This document shows, piece by piece, positions 1-10,100 of a stretch of DNA of 64,000 nucleotides (position 1 is its first letter; every line of letters begins with the position of its first letter). The stretch covers positions 3,348,001 to 3,412,000 of the forward strand of contig OZ241971.1 in NCBI GenBank assembly GCA_965204155.1, read 5' to 3'. This DNA is from UBA6522 sp965204155. GTDB taxonomy: Bacteria > Pseudomonadota > Gammaproteobacteria > Steroidobacterales > Rariloculaceae. The notes under the pieces are model-generated. The model did no database searches and had not been told where the DNA came from. It saw only the letters and a list, made by a program, of their open reading frames with translations. Made by a program: the position numbers and the translations under genes.

Positions 1-667
1 TGCGCCCGTCGCCGTCGACATCCCCGTAGCCCAGGCCGTGGGTGTAGTGATGAACCACCTCTTCGCTGGTCGATATCGGGTGAAAGACCCAGGGAAGCGT
101 CGGAGCTACCGGGCTCGGCGAAGCATAGCCGTAATGTCTGTAGTAGGCCATCAACAGTTCAGGCACCCCATCGCCGGTAATGTCTACAAAATTAGGTGCT
201 TCGTTCTTGACACGATCTATGACCAGGTGGCGCGCCCAGTGGTCCGGCCGGTCCGGGGCCGGACCGCTGAAAGAGTTGCCCGGGTTCTGGTACCAGTAAG
301 CCTCGGTATTGGGAAGTCCCACCGTCAGGACATCAGGCCAGCCGTCCGCGTTGAAATCGTAGACCCATGAAAAGAAATTGTCATTGGAGTAAATCGAATG
401 ATCATTCGGCTGCCGCTTGGTCGGCGCCACCGCCGGATAGTATTCGTAACGGTGGTTGAAGTCGGGCCCCAGGAATATGTGCGGTCCACTGACCACATCC
501 TGGTGACCATCCTGATTGAAGTCGCCGAAATCGGCGCCTTCCGACCAATAGGCGGGGGTCAGTTCCTGTTTTACAAATTCACGAATAACGAAGTCGTTGG
601 CCTGAGCGCCGACCGTCAAGAATATGCAGGTGAATATCAATGCTGCGACGCGGAGAATTCTGTTCAT
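1..667 (-). CDS. Secreted VCBS/FG-GAP repeat protein (partial, runs off left edge)
   Basis: Reading leftward from ATG at 665-667 the frame stays open to the window edge (222 codons). The product begins with a signal peptide (MNRILRVAALIFTCIFLTV, then GAQA before the mature part). It then carries repeated FG-GAP/VCBS-like blades with Asp-rich calcium-loop motifs: DFGDFNQDGHQD, DFNADGWPD, DITGDGVPE and GDVDGDGR. Such proteins fold as beta-propellers and are exported; the substrate is not predictable. The C-terminus lies outside the window. It is probably chromosomal flank, because it is on the far side of the tRNA-Pro attachment fragment from the integrase. Confidence 0.85.
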   Translation of the reverse strand, partial: MNRILRVAALIFTCIFLTVGAQANDFVIREFVKQELTPAYWSEGADFGDFNQDGHQDVVSGPHIFLGPDFNHRYEYYPAVAPTKRQPNDHSIYSNDNFFSWVYDFNADGWPDVLTVGLPNTEAYWYQNPGNSFSGPAPDRPDHWARHLVIDRVKNEAPNFVDITGDGVPELLMAYYRHYGYASPSPVAPTLPWVFHPISTSEEVVHHYTHGLGYGDVDGDGR

Positions 668-802
668 CTCAGTACCTCATCCCGGCCATTCCGGCCTTGT
701 CCTTTGGTGTCATTACGTTCAACTGCTGCTGAACCTGGGTAAAAAAGGGAGTTTACTCTTCCTGTACTTCGCCGTGGAAATTGCCGCTCATCGCGTGAAT
801 CA

Positions 803-3004
803 TCAATTGCTCAGCGGGTCCGGCCGCATCTGGAAGTGGAACACCTGGCCGGTAGTGCCTTCCCCGGTTTCCATGTGGAAGGGCGTGCGGCTGCTGAAGG
901 AAGCCCAGATGCCCCGGCCTTTCCAGCCGGCGTCGGGATCGTCGATGCGGCCGTCCATCCACTTGGTGTAGAAGCCCATAGGGTAGGGCACGCGCATTCT
1001 CAGCCACTCTCCGTCATTGAGCACCAGCAAGGCGTCGCTCTGGTTGCCGGTGTTGATGGGGATATTTTCCCCAAGACCCAGGGTATTGAACTGGTCTACC
1101 CAGGTATAGTAGCTGCCTTCGGAGCTGCCGGACTGGACCAGGTTCTTGAACTGAGGCAGGGGCTCCGTGTAGAAGCTCCAGCCCTCGGGGCAGTGCTGGC
1201 CGGTGGCCTGGGGACCGTTCAGGGGGCCCTCGCACTTGCGGCGGTCGAAGCTGGCCATGTGGCCGCTGGCCAGGGCCACCCAGGCCACGCCGTCGCGGTC
1301 GATGTCCCCGCCGCGGGGGGTGAAACCCTCGATGGGATCGCCGTTTTCATCCACCGGCAGTTCGTAGTACTCGATCAGGGCGGTCTCGCTGGGGTTGTCG
1401 CCCGGCGCCAGCCGGACCACGGCGCCGGGGTAGCCGAGCATCGTCCCCCACACGGAACCGTCCGGCGCGGGAGCCACGGCGTAGTAGCTGCCGGGATCGA
1501 TGCGCTTGTCCCTGGTGGGGTCCACGGCGTCGCCGGGTTCCACGTAGTCCGCGTCGCGCACGCCGTTGCCGTTGGTGTCCAGGATGAGCGGCGTCCATCC
1601 CTGGGAGGCCGCGGCGTCACCGGTTTCCAGGAATTCATTCGCGTTCAGCCAACCGATCACCTCGCCGCCGCCGCTGGTCCACAGGGTGTTATCTGCATCC
1701 TCTGCGAACATCAGGTGGTGGGTGCCAAAGCAAGTATCGATATGCGTGTATTCCCCGCTGGCCGGATCGTACACGCCCAATTGGCGTCCCGAGCCCTCCA
1801 GGGGGAAGATCTGGGCGGAGGGATGGTCCGAGCCCGACTTGCACCAGTCGGGGTTGTCCCTGCCGCGCACCCGGGCGGTGATCCACACCCGGCCCTCTTC
1901 GTCCAGCATGGGGTTGTGCACGTTGGCCCTGGAATCCCAGATGGCTTCATCGCCCCAGAAAGGGGATTCCGCCAGGGGAGGACCGGAGACGGGGCCCGCC
2001 TCGGGGTCCATCATGGTCAATGGAATCTGGTCCAGGGTGTGATTGACGGGGTCGAGCACCGGCAGGTAGTCGGCGCTTGCTTCCAGGGCGCCGTAGAGTT
2101 TGCCATAGGCGTTGACGGTGGGGTCGCGCCGGTCGGAGGAGACCAGGTCATGGAGATAGGCGGTGGGATCGGCCCAGTCCCATTGGGTGATGACCACGTT
2201 GCGCTCCAATCCCTGGGGCCGGGTCGGCGCCGGCGGCAGTTCGCCGGCGGCGATGCGGTCGGTCCAGTCGGCGAACATGCGGATGGTGCCTTCCATTCCC
2301 AAGCCGGCCAGGGTGCGGACCATGGATTCTCCGGCTTGACCGGACAGGATACGGCGCGCCCAGGCATCAGCGGAGGAATCATAACCGCTGAACAGGGGCG
2401 GGAATTCCCGTGTCGCTTCATTGCCCATCTGATGACAGCTCAGGCAGCTGCCGGAGGTGACCAGGCGGATAAAGTCCGCCTGGTGCTCGACGTCGGGGCT
2501 GAAGCCGTTGCCCGCCGGACCGGTGCCGGGGAATTCGCTCCTGGCCGGCATTTCCATCAGGGAGAACCAGAAGCCGGCCGGGTAGTAGTGCGCTGCCGCC
2601 GCTTCATTGGGGGCGGGCACCGCCGTGAGGTCCAGATTGGCGCCCGGCGAGGCCTGGGTTTTTTCGGAATCCACCAGGCCGTAACCGCGCACCCAGACGT
2701 CGTAATCGGCCTGGGGCAGGTCGGGGACCAGGTATTGGCCCTGGTCGTCGGTGACCACGATCCTGGCGTAGCGCGTCCCGAGATCGTGGGTCTCGGCGAT
2801 GACCCAGACACCGGCTTCGGGACCGCCGGGGCCGGTTACCGTGCCGCCGATATCGTCACTTTCTATCTGGACACCGCCGCCGGCCGGTGTTTGAAGACCG
2901 GCATCCGGCTGGGATGGCTCTTGCCCGTCCTCGGAACCGCAGGCAATGAACGCGAGTGGAAGAAGTCCCGCAAAAATCAGAGAGAGGGTTTTTCTTATAG
3001 TCAT
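803..3004 (-). CDS. Lipoprotein with carboxypeptidase-regulatory-like domain, CXXCH heme site and propeller-like C-terminus
   Basis: The product has 733 residues. I chose ATG at 3004 rather than the longer ORF because a strong GGGGGG ribosome site lies just upstream and the protein then starts with a lipoprotein signal (LPLAFIAC, lipid-modified Cys about residue 22). Residues about 50-115 resemble a carboxypeptidase regulatory-like (CarboxypepD_reg) domain (GGTVTGPGG...DDQGQYLVPDLP). One c-type heme motif, CLSCH, lies near residue 187. The C-terminal half (about 330-730) contains vgb-lyase-like propeller strands (WITARV, WTSGGGEVIGW, VWGTMLGYP, VAWVALASGH). It is probably an outer or periplasmic membrane-anchored monoheme protein; its partner is unknown. 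The longer upstream frame would read through the tRNA fragment and is rejected. Confidence 0.8.
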   Translation of the reverse strand: MTIRKTLSLIFAGLLPLAFIACGSEDGQEPSQPDAGLQTPAGGGVQIESDDIGGTVTGPGGPEAGVWVIAETHDLGTRYARIVVTDDQGQYLVPDLPQADYDVWVRGYGLVDSEKTQASPGANLDLTAVPAPNEAAAAHYYPAGFWFSLMEMPARSEFPGTGPAGNGFSPDVEHQADFIRLVTSGSCLSCHQMGNEATREFPPLFSGYDSSADAWARRILSGQAGESMVRTLAGLGMEGTIRMFADWTDRIAAGELPPAPTRPQGLERNVVITQWDWADPTAYLHDLVSSDRRDPTVNAYGKLYGALEASADYLPVLDPVNHTLDQIPLTMMDPEAGPVSGPPLAESPFWGDEAIWDSRANVHNPMLDEEGRVWITARVRGRDNPDWCKSGSDHPSAQIFPLEGSGRQLGVYDPASGEYTHIDTCFGTHHLMFAEDADNTLWTSGGGEVIGWLNANEFLETGDAAASQGWTPLILDTNGNGVRDADYVEPGDAVDPTRDKRIDPGSYYAVAPAPDGSVWGTMLGYPGAVVRLAPGDNPSETALIEYYELPVDENGDPIEGFTPRGGDIDRDGVAWVALASGHMASFDRRKCEGPLNGPQATGQHCPEGWSFYTEPLPQFKNLVQSGSSEGSYYTWVDQFNTLGLGENIPINTGNQSDALLVLNDGEWLRMRVPYPMGFYTKWMDGRIDDPDAGWKGRGIWASFSSRTPFHMETGEGTTGQVFHFQMRPDPLSN

Positions 3005-3222
3005 GGCTTGCCCCCCTTTGCGCCCAGCGTGAAAGGTCTGATTATTGAGTGAAAAGTCTGATTGTTGAGGATAAAGGAAGTTTGGCTCGTCAGCAAAATC
3101 TGTGGGTGAATTCAGGCTCGGGTAACGCGCCGAGGGCATGGTACAAGGCGATTTCAGCACGGTGACAGGTCCGAAACCCGAAAGTTTAAATGCATGATTC
3201 GACCGTAAGCGTTTGCTTTTAT

Positions 3223-3267
3223 TGGTCGGGGTGAGAGGATTTGAACCTCCGGCCCCTGCCTCCCGAA
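3223..3267 (-). repeat. 3'-half of tRNA-Pro(CGG), attachment-site copy 1
   Basis: On the minus strand this reads TTCGGGA (anticodon loop, anticodon CGG), then GGCAG (3' anticodon stem), a 5-nt variable loop, T-arm GGAGG-TTCAAAT-CCTCT, acceptor strand CACCCCG, discriminator A and CCA. The 5' half of the tRNA is absent: the bases before the anticodon loop do not give the CTGCC expected for the stem. A 3' half ending in the anticodon loop is the classic footprint of tyrosine-integrase integration. An identical 45-nt copy lies inverted at 17612-17656. The orientation puts the chromosome on the left and the element on the right. Confidence 0.85.
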
Positions 3268-3446
3268 CCCGATTAGGAGGGGGAAATCGCACGTAAGTAA
3301 CTGATTTCACTTTGTTTCAGGGGCTTTCAGGGGCTTTAAACTCGTTCAAAACGCCTCAATGTGTCCTGCAGTACACCCTTTATGGCCCCTGCCATGGGGA
3401 GTCAGGGACCGGATACACTTGCGTTTCCTGGAACGATGAGCATGCG

Positions 3447-3932
3447 GTGGAGACACTAGAGACAGTTGCCCAAATAGTCACGCTGTTAATTGCGCTGTAC
3501 GGAGCGGTTCTGGCGACGGTTCTCGGCGTCAAGGAACTACGTTCGGGCCGATTGAGTGCTTTCGTGTCTTATGGATGGGGATACTCGCAGGTTTCGTTGA
3601 TGGGCCAAGGGTCGCCGGATGTACTCACTCTGTACGCGGTCAATAACGGTCATCGCGATTTGGTAGTTAGCAATCTGACGTTGGAGATAAGAGGGTTTTG
3701 TCAGATTGCTCCGGGGTTTCTGGGGCGATATGGGGCAGCCAGTACCGGTAATAGTGATGTGGAGGACCGGAGGTTGGGCGTTGGGGATCGAATCGAGATT
3801 CAATTCGATAACGCTGCGCTCAATAGGTTGATTGGGGATCGAGAGCTGCAGAGGCCTGTAAGAGCTCGCGCTGTACTAGAGGATACGAGAGAACATGTAT
3901 TCTTCAGCTCCTGGTTCGAAATCGGTCGTTAG
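3447..3932 (+). CDS. Hypothetical protein with one N-terminal membrane segment
   Basis: This is a 161-residue product when started at GTG 3447. An in-frame TTG at 3312 would add 45 residues of unlikely, Cys-rich sequence adjoining the att fragment. The N-terminus has one hydrophobic span (IVTLLIALYGAVLATVLGV) and the rest is soluble and beta-rich (VSNLTLEIRGFCQIAPGFLG). I recognise no family. It sits between the attachment fragment and the integrase and converges on the integrase, overlapping its 3' end by 29 nt. Confidence 0.45.
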   Translation: METLETVAQIVTLLIALYGAVLATVLGVKELRSGRLSAFVSYGWGYSQVSLMGQGSPDVLTLYAVNNGHRDLVVSNLTLEIRGFCQIAPGFLGRYGAASTGNSDVEDRRLGVGDRIEIQFDNAALNRLIGDRELQRPVRARAVLEDTREHVFFSSWFEIGR

Positions 3933-4998
3933 TTGACGTTGCCCTAGTGCCAGTACGGGGGAGCAAAGTCTTACGGCGTTCCATCGCCTCCAGCGCCCGG
4001 CGCATGTGCCGGGGGTCGTGGTGTCCGTAGACACGCTCCAGCAGGTCCAGCGATACGCCGAAGAATCCCGACGCCGCCCAACGGTCCATGCCCGCCTGCA
4101 ATGCCCAGGTAATGCTGGTATGCCTCAGGTCGTGTTTGGTGCAGTGCTCGATACCGGACGCCTTGAGCGCGGCGGTCCAGGCGCTGTTGACGTGTCCGCA
4201 GGGATTGCCGCGAACATGGACGACGAACCGGCAACCGTCGCGTTCCCACCGGCGCAGGTGAGCCAGCAGCGCGCGCGGTACCGGAATGGGCGGTGTGCGT
4301 TTCTTCGATTCGGCGACGCCGACACCGCGGCGGTGCATGATGCCGCGCGCGGTATCGACGTGCCCGCCCTGGGTGTTCGGCATGAACTGCAGGCCGAGGA
4401 TGGCGCTGGTGCGCGTGCCCGTGTAGAGCGCGATCAGGATGAACCGGGCAAGGTGCCGGCCCTTCGGGTTGCGGTACGCGGCCCTGAGCAGCCTGGCGGC
4501 TTCCCGGCGGGTCAGCCACCGGTCGCGCGGCGGGGTTTTGGGGGGGAGCTTGACCTTCACCGGCGCGGTCAGGTAGCCCTCGGTATGGCAGTAGTTGATG
4601 GCCGCGGCGAGCGTGCCCAATTCCTTGCGAATGGTGGAAGGAGCCCTTTTGCGCCGCTTCGCGTAGAAGCGGCAGCTTGCGCCGTTGACGCTGGACAGCG
4701 GCAGGGGTCCGAGCAGAGGGACGAGCGCGTCGACGGCGTGGGCAATCCGGACCGGGTCTTTGACGGTGGGGGCGTGGTGTTCGCAGTACAGGTCCAGAGC
4801 CTGCGCGACGGTCATTTTGTCGGGCGTGTTTGGACCGATCGGCCGGTGGCGCTCGGCGATGAACCGTGCGAGAGCTCCTTCAGCTTCGCGGCGGTTTCGG
4901 GTGTGCGTCGAGAAGCGTCTCCTGCCCTCGTACCGGATATACCAGATTCCGGTGGAGGGCATTCGCCACAGTCGCGCGGGTTTGGTTTGTTGCGGCAT
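3904..4998 (-). CDS. int: Tyrosine recombinase/integrase (tRNA-Pro island integrase)
   Basis: A 364-residue phage-type integrase. Residues 17-50 form the N-terminal arm-binding motif (GIWYIRYEGRRRFSTHTRNRREAE). The core-binding domain is about 60-150 and the catalytic domain 160-345. The visible catalytic residues are R196 (LYTGTRTSAILGL), K232/K233, H289 and R292 (HDLRHTSITWAL) and the nucleophile Y324 (RVYGHH). It is transcribed toward the tRNA-Pro fragment at 3223-3267, the usual place for an integrase using that site. Its first 62 codons overlap the excisionase-like ORF in another frame. A truncated paralogue is at 17746-17916. Confidence 0.92.
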   Translation of the reverse strand: MPQQTKPARLWRMPSTGIWYIRYEGRRRFSTHTRNRREAEGALARFIAERHRPIGPNTPDKMTVAQALDLYCEHHAPTVKDPVRIAHAVDALVPLLGPLPLSSVNGASCRFYAKRRKRAPSTIRKELGTLAAAINYCHTEGYLTAPVKVKLPPKTPPRDRWLTRREAARLLRAAYRNPKGRHLARFILIALYTGTRTSAILGLQFMPNTQGGHVDTARGIMHRRGVGVAESKKRTPPIPVPRALLAHLRRWERDGCRFVVHVRGNPCGHVNSAWTAALKASGIEHCTKHDLRHTSITWALQAGMDRWAASGFFGVSLDLLERVYGHHDPRHMRRALEAMERRKTLLPRTGTRATSTNDRFRTRS

Positions 4999-5147
4999 GT
5001 TTCGATCGGCTCCGGAATGGTGGCGGGATCGATGCGGCGGGATCTGCCCATCCCGATCGGGAAGCCGTGCTATTGGGGGAATGAGGGGAACCGGGCGGGA
5101 TACCCCGTTTCGGCGGTGGCTTCGTCGATGGTGAGCGGTCGAGGCAT
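4812..5147 (-). pseudogene. Excisionase/AlpA-like DNA-binding gene with in-frame amber stop
   Basis: From ATG at 5147 the frame reads MPRPLTIDEATAETGYP..., meets TAG at 5070-5072, then continues in the same frame as HGFPIGMGRSRRIDPATIP... to 4812. The intact paralogue at 17772-18068 starts MPRLLTIDEAAAELGVPPGS and continues KHGYLVMMGRARRIDPSTIP, so the homology crosses the stop. These are helix-turn-helix excisionase or AlpA-like proteins that normally help an integrase excise the element. Its 3' part overlaps int out of frame by 187 nt, as in copy 2. It is either a nonsense pseudogene or, less likely, an amber-readthrough gene. A C-terminal product from the internal ATG at 5051 is also possible. 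Confidence 0.65.
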
Positions 5148-5825
5148 CGGGATCAGGCTTCCGGGTGATCGGCGGGGGCGGTTACGCCTCGACGACCCCG
5201 GAGGCTTCGTCCCCGAAAAGACCGCTGACCTCCGACTCCTCTAGCGCGAGACGACGGAAACGATTGCACCTGCGAGGTCGATGATTGAAGACGGGACGAC
5301 TTTCGGACACGGTTCGATGCAGTGCCCCAGGCAGGGCTGGCGGGCGATTGGAGTGAAATGGAAGAGAAATCATCAGAAGGAATTCAATCAAAGAACCTGA
5401 ACCGGGTTAACGGGAACCGGTCGGGTCACGTCTGTACTGCAGTGCGCAGTACTGCGCAGGAACACTTGGCCGATGAATTTCTTTGCCTTTAGGCGGCCTC
5501 TCCGAAAGCATCACCGCGCGGTTTGAGGGCTTGGGCCAAGCCGGAATACCGCCAGCTAGGGCTCCGCCCACTTAAGGTAATTTCCGGGCTCCCGACGCGG
5601 AATGCGATGCCGGCGCGGTACCGGCATAAGTTGATGATCCAGTATCCAGGCGGGACCAAGTACCGGCGTGTCGGAAACGTGCCCGAAATGGCGGGCACTT
5701 GGGTGCCGGCATCGGAGAGTACATCGTGAACCGCTCGCAGCGAATTTGGCGGTTGTAAGGGTCGGCTGGCTGACGGTTCGAACTGCGGATGCATGAATGG
5801 TTGTGATGCACAATATATGTAGCAA
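5148..5825. other. Gap without a convincing gene; possible decayed gene upstream of xis
   Basis: On the minus strand a 69-codon frame (5182-5391) ends with the acidic tail LALEESEVSGLFGDEASGVVEA. This faintly resembles the acidic C-terminus of the 105-residue ORF in the equivalent position of copy 2 (18087-18404), so it may be a decayed relative. Around 5440-5460 there are CTGCAG and GCGCAGTACTGCGC dyads. Nothing else is supported. Confidence 0.3.
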
Positions 5826-5843
5826 TTGAGTAAAACTACTCAA
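5826..5843. promoter_or_regulatory. Inverted repeat TTGAGTA-aaac-TACTCAA, likely operator
   Basis: A perfect dyad with 7-bp arms and a 4-bp spacer sits in an AT-rich stretch 18 bp before the ATG of the DUF4143-type ATPase gene. Position and symmetry suggest a dimeric repressor site or autoregulatory operator over the promoter. The cognate regulator is not evident. Confidence 0.5.
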
Positions 5844-5860
5844 AACAGTAAAATCTGTGC

Positions 5861-7129
5861 ATGGAGCCATTTGCGCGCGCACAGAAGGCGATCTTGCTTG
5901 AGCGTTTGGGAGAAGAGCCCCAAAGGCTGATATTGGTGACGGGGCCGCGGCAGTGCGGAAAGACGACGCTCGTGCAGCAGGTGCTTGAAGAGCTGGAATT
6001 GGCGACTGGCTACGTCGCCGTGGACCAACCCGCGCGAGACGCGATCACAACGGACAGCGGATTGCGCGACGGGGTCACCGCTGAAAGAAGCTTGCGGATG
6101 ACCGATGTAAGGGATGAATCGTGGCTAGTGCGAACATGGGCCGAGGCGAGAGCCCGGGCAGGAGCCGGAGGGATGGAATCTGTGCTCGCATTGGACGAGA
6201 TTCAGAAGGTTCCGAATTGGTCCGAAACGGTAAAGGGGCTCTGGGACGAGGACAGGCGCAAGGGGCACGGGCTGCACGTGATTCTCTTGGGATCGTCGCC
6301 ACTGCTGGTGCAAAGGGGTGTTAGCGAGAGCCTCGCCGGCCGATACGAGGGAATCCGACTTTCGCACTGGTCGTTTCCGGAAATGTCGCGGGCTTTCGGT
6401 GTCGATCTCCCGGGCTACATCTATTTTGGAGGCTATCCGGGCGCGGCGTCCCTCGTGCGTGACGAGGAGCGTTGGCGGGGATACATCTTGGGTTCGCTGG
6501 TCGAGCCGAATATCGAGAGTGACATCCTGGCGATGGAACGCGTGGACAAACCTGCATTGCTCAAGCAGTTGTTTGAACTCGCGGCACTTTACTCCGGGCA
6601 GATATTGTCCTACAGCAAGATGCTCGGGCAACTCCACGACGCGGGCAATACGACGACGCTGGCGCGCTACTTGACACTGCTGTCGAACGCTGGGTTGGTC
6701 ACGGGTCTGCCGAAGTACGCCGGCAGTGCGGTCCGTGTCAGGGCGTCGAGTCCTAAGCTGTTGGTGCTCAATACGGCGTTGATGTCGGCATTGTCCGGGT
6801 ACACGTTCGGGGAAGCGAAGGCGGATCGTAGCTTCTGGGGACGGCTCGTGGAGAGTGCGGCCGGGGCACATCTTTACAACACTCTGACGCCGGACATGCG
6901 GTTGCACTACTGGAGGGAGGATTCGCGGGAGGTCGACTTCGTCCTGGAGCGCGGTCGACGGTTGGTGAGCGTCGAGGTCAAGAGTGGCCCGCGCCGCCCG
7001 AAGCTGTCGGGACTGGCGGCGTTCTCGGAACGCTTCGACGTTAGCCGCGAAGTGGTTGTGGAGGGAGGCGGAGTGCCGTTGGAGGAGTTCATGTCGATTC
7101 CCGCCGAAGCATGGTTCCGGGCGTCGTGA
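5861..7129 (+). CDS. AAA ATPase with DUF4143 C-terminal domain
   Basis: A 422-residue protein of the common ATP-binding/DUF4143 family. Walker A is GPRQCGKTT (about residues 28-36) and Walker B is LALDEIQKV (about 109-117); LLGSSPLL (about 142-149) resembles sensor 1. The C-terminal domain ends in a PD-(D/E)XK-like patch, REVDFVLERG...VSVEVKSG (about 355-377). The family is widespread in mobile islands, and its biochemical role is not settled. The start follows the inverted repeat at 5826-5843. Its 3' end overlaps the next gene by 19 nt, suggesting co-transcription with the STAND-like protein. Confidence 0.85.
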   Translation: MEPFARAQKAILLERLGEEPQRLILVTGPRQCGKTTLVQQVLEELELATGYVAVDQPARDAITTDSGLRDGVTAERSLRMTDVRDESWLVRTWAEARARAGAGGMESVLALDEIQKVPNWSETVKGLWDEDRRKGHGLHVILLGSSPLLVQRGVSESLAGRYEGIRLSHWSFPEMSRAFGVDLPGYIYFGGYPGAASLVRDEERWRGYILGSLVEPNIESDILAMERVDKPALLKQLFELAALYSGQILSYSKMLGQLHDAGNTTTLARYLTLLSNAGLVTGLPKYAGSAVRVRASSPKLLVLNTALMSALSGYTFGEAKADRSFWGRLVESAAGAHLYNTLTPDMRLHYWREDSREVDFVLERGRRLVSVEVKSGPRRPKLSGLAAFSERFDVSREVVVEGGGVPLEEFMSIPAEAWFRAS

Positions 7130-10100
7130 ACGACTTCGTCCGACGAACTTGTACCGAAATCACCGGGGGCGAGTCCGAGGCCGGGAGGGACAGTAGAACG
7201 CTTGGGTTCGAGGATTTGGCTGATACGGGCGCCTACGTGCTGCTCGGCGCGCCGGGCTCGGGCAAGACTACCGAGTTTGAGCGGCAAGCCGGGAAATCGG
7301 GCGGGCTTTGCGTCACGGCACGGGATTTCCTGACGTTCGAGGACCGAGTCGAATGGCACGGGGTGACCTTGTTTATCGATGCGCTCGACGAAAGGCGTGC
7401 GGGCCGTGCGGACGGTAGAACGCCGCTGGACGCCGTTAGGGCGAAACTAGAGTGGTTTGGACGCCCGAAGTTCCGCTTGTCTTGCCGGGAAGCAGACTGG
7501 TTCGGGTCGAACGACCGAGAACACCTGGAGGCGGTTGCGCCGGACGGCGTCGTTCGAGTACTGCATCTCGATTCGATTACGGAGGAGGACGCCGAGGAGA
7601 TACTGCGGAGAGTGTACGGGATCGAGGAACCGCAGGCATTCATCGGGTCGGCCCGCGAACGGGGTATTGACGGAATGTTGGTCAATCCTCAGGGGCTGGG
7701 GCTGCTGGCAAGGGCGGTGAAGGACGACGATTGGCCGTCGACGCGAACAGAAACGTTTGAACTGGCCTGCGAAAAGCTGGTAAGGGAGCACAACGAGGCG
7801 CATCGCATCGCGGAACCGGAGACGGCCGATACCGAGGCGCTGATGCGAGCGGCCGGCAAGTTGTTCGCGGTGCAGTTGCTCACGGGCGCCGAGGGGTTTC
7901 AGCGACTGCAAGCCGAGGGCACGCGAGATTTTCCGGCTCTCGAAGACCTGCGGGACACCGAGGGGAACTTGCTGCGTCGCGCGGTTCGAACGAAGTTGTT
8001 CACGGCGCCGGACGGAGATCAAGTACTGCCTTTTCACCGGCAGATTGCGGAATTCGTTGCGGCCCGGTATCTGTCCAAGCGGATCGCGGAGGGACTTCCG
8101 GTGGGCCGCGTTCTGGCGCTGGTGACGGGTCTGGACGGGGCGGTGGTGACCGGGTTGCGCGGGTTGTGCGGGTGGCTTGCGGCGCAGTGTCCGTCCAGCC
8201 GGGCGGAACTCATTGCGCGGGATCCAATGGGCACCATTCTGTACGGAGATGTACAGGGTTTCACGAGCGGCGAAAAGCGCCGAATACTGGATCAGATTGA
8301 GCAAACGGCGATGGAGAACCCCTGGTTCTTGAGGGCCGTGGAGGTGGATTCGCGGCTCGGAGACCTGATCTATCCGGAAGTGGGAGAGCTGTTTCGGGAC
8401 CGCACAACGGATTCGAAACGAGACGACCGGCGCCAGGCGTTCGTGTGTCTTCTTGTGGAGATGCTGGCGCACGGAAAGGCGCTTGACGGTGTTGCCCCCG
8501 ACCTGATGGATGTCGTCCGGGACGGGACGTGGTGGCCGAGAATCAGGCACGGAGCGCTGAATGCGTACAGGGTGCAAAGGGGTGATCAAACGGCGGTTTT
8601 TGCCGAACTGAAGGTACTCGCACAGGACCTATATGCAGGACAGATTTCGGACCCCGACGACGACCTGCTCGGTTCGCTGCTGAACACGCTGTATCCCGAA
8701 GCGCTGTCGGAAACCGAAGTGCTCGGTTACCTCAGGGCGCCGAAGCGGGGAGGCCAGGTGCTGTCGTACGAACACTTCTGGCAGCGCATAGTCGGGAAGC
8801 GGTCGAGTTGTGAGCAATTGGCACGATTGCTAGATCAACTCGTCGAAATGCGTGATTGGCTATACGCCGAAGTTGGGGAACATGGGCAACGGTCGAATGC
8901 GTTGCGGCGCGTACCTTCCAATCTTCTGGATCGATACCTGAGCATCTGCCAGGACTTGCCGGATCCGTACCGGTTGTTTGGGTGGTTGGGTGTCGCTGGA
9001 TGGGTAGGGGATTGGGAGTTCGATACCCGGTTAGGTGGTCATGCGTGGGATCGTATCGGTCGCTGGATTGGTGAGCGCCCCGAATTGTGCAAGACACTGA
9101 TGGAACTGGGACTGCAGCATTGCATCAACTGGATGGAGCGCTCCGAAGGATACTCGTTTAATCAAATGATGTGGCAGGAACGGGAACGGAGGCGCTTCGG
9201 TGCACCGCTTCCGGTGGATTTCGGGTCCTGGTGTCTCGACCGCGCGACTGTCTCGGAAAATCGTGCCGCATCGACTTGGCTGATACAGCGGGTTGCGGAC
9301 GCGGTGCATAGGTCAAACGGCAGGGAGGTGTCAAGAAAGACCGTCGATGTGCGCATCGCCGGAAACAATTTTCTGCAGCGCACGTTTGGGCAAAGATTGG
9401 ACGAGCTGAAGGCGAATGAGCAGGCTGAGAAGAACGCGCAAGAGAACGCTCCACAGCACCTGAACGAACGCCAGCGGAAATGGCGGGAACGGGTGAGGGC
9501 GTCCGAAATCGAGTTGCGAGAGAACAGGGCGGATGTTCGCTTGCTTCACGATTTGGCTCAAGCGTATCTGGGCGGATACTGGAGCGTGACGGGCAGTACG
9601 GCTCGTGAGCGGTTGAACCATCTGATCGGGGATGATGAAGAGTTGGTGGAGACGATTCTGGCGGGATTTCGCGGAGTCCTATCCCGTGCGGATCTTCCGT
9701 CCGATGACGAGGCGATACGTCTCCGCGCCCGCCAGCGCATGCACGTTCTGTCCTATCCTTTTTTGGCTGGACTCAATGAAATGCAGTCGGAAGTCTTCGC
9801 CCAGGATGGTTTGCTCGATGGAGATTTGGCGGGGCTGGCGCTGGCGCTTCACTACAACGTTGGAGTCTGGTCTGGGTCGTGGGACCAGGCAGACGGGAGA
9901 CCGTTGTGGTACGGAAAGTTGCTGAATGAACAGCCGGAATTGGTTGCTGACGTGCTGATACGATCCGCCAAGTCGACGCTACGCAAAGGACGGGACTTTT
10001 CGCAGCATCTTTATGATCTTGCGTATTCGGCGGATCACAAGACTGTTGCCTATCTTGCGGTCGAGCCGCTTCTGCGTGTCTTCCCCGTACGATGCGCGGC

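Noticed and set aside
3223..3330. A functional tRNA-Pro gene at copy 1
   Set aside because: Only the sequence from the anticodon loop to CCA is present; the D-arm, 5' acceptor strand and 5' anticodon stem are missing.
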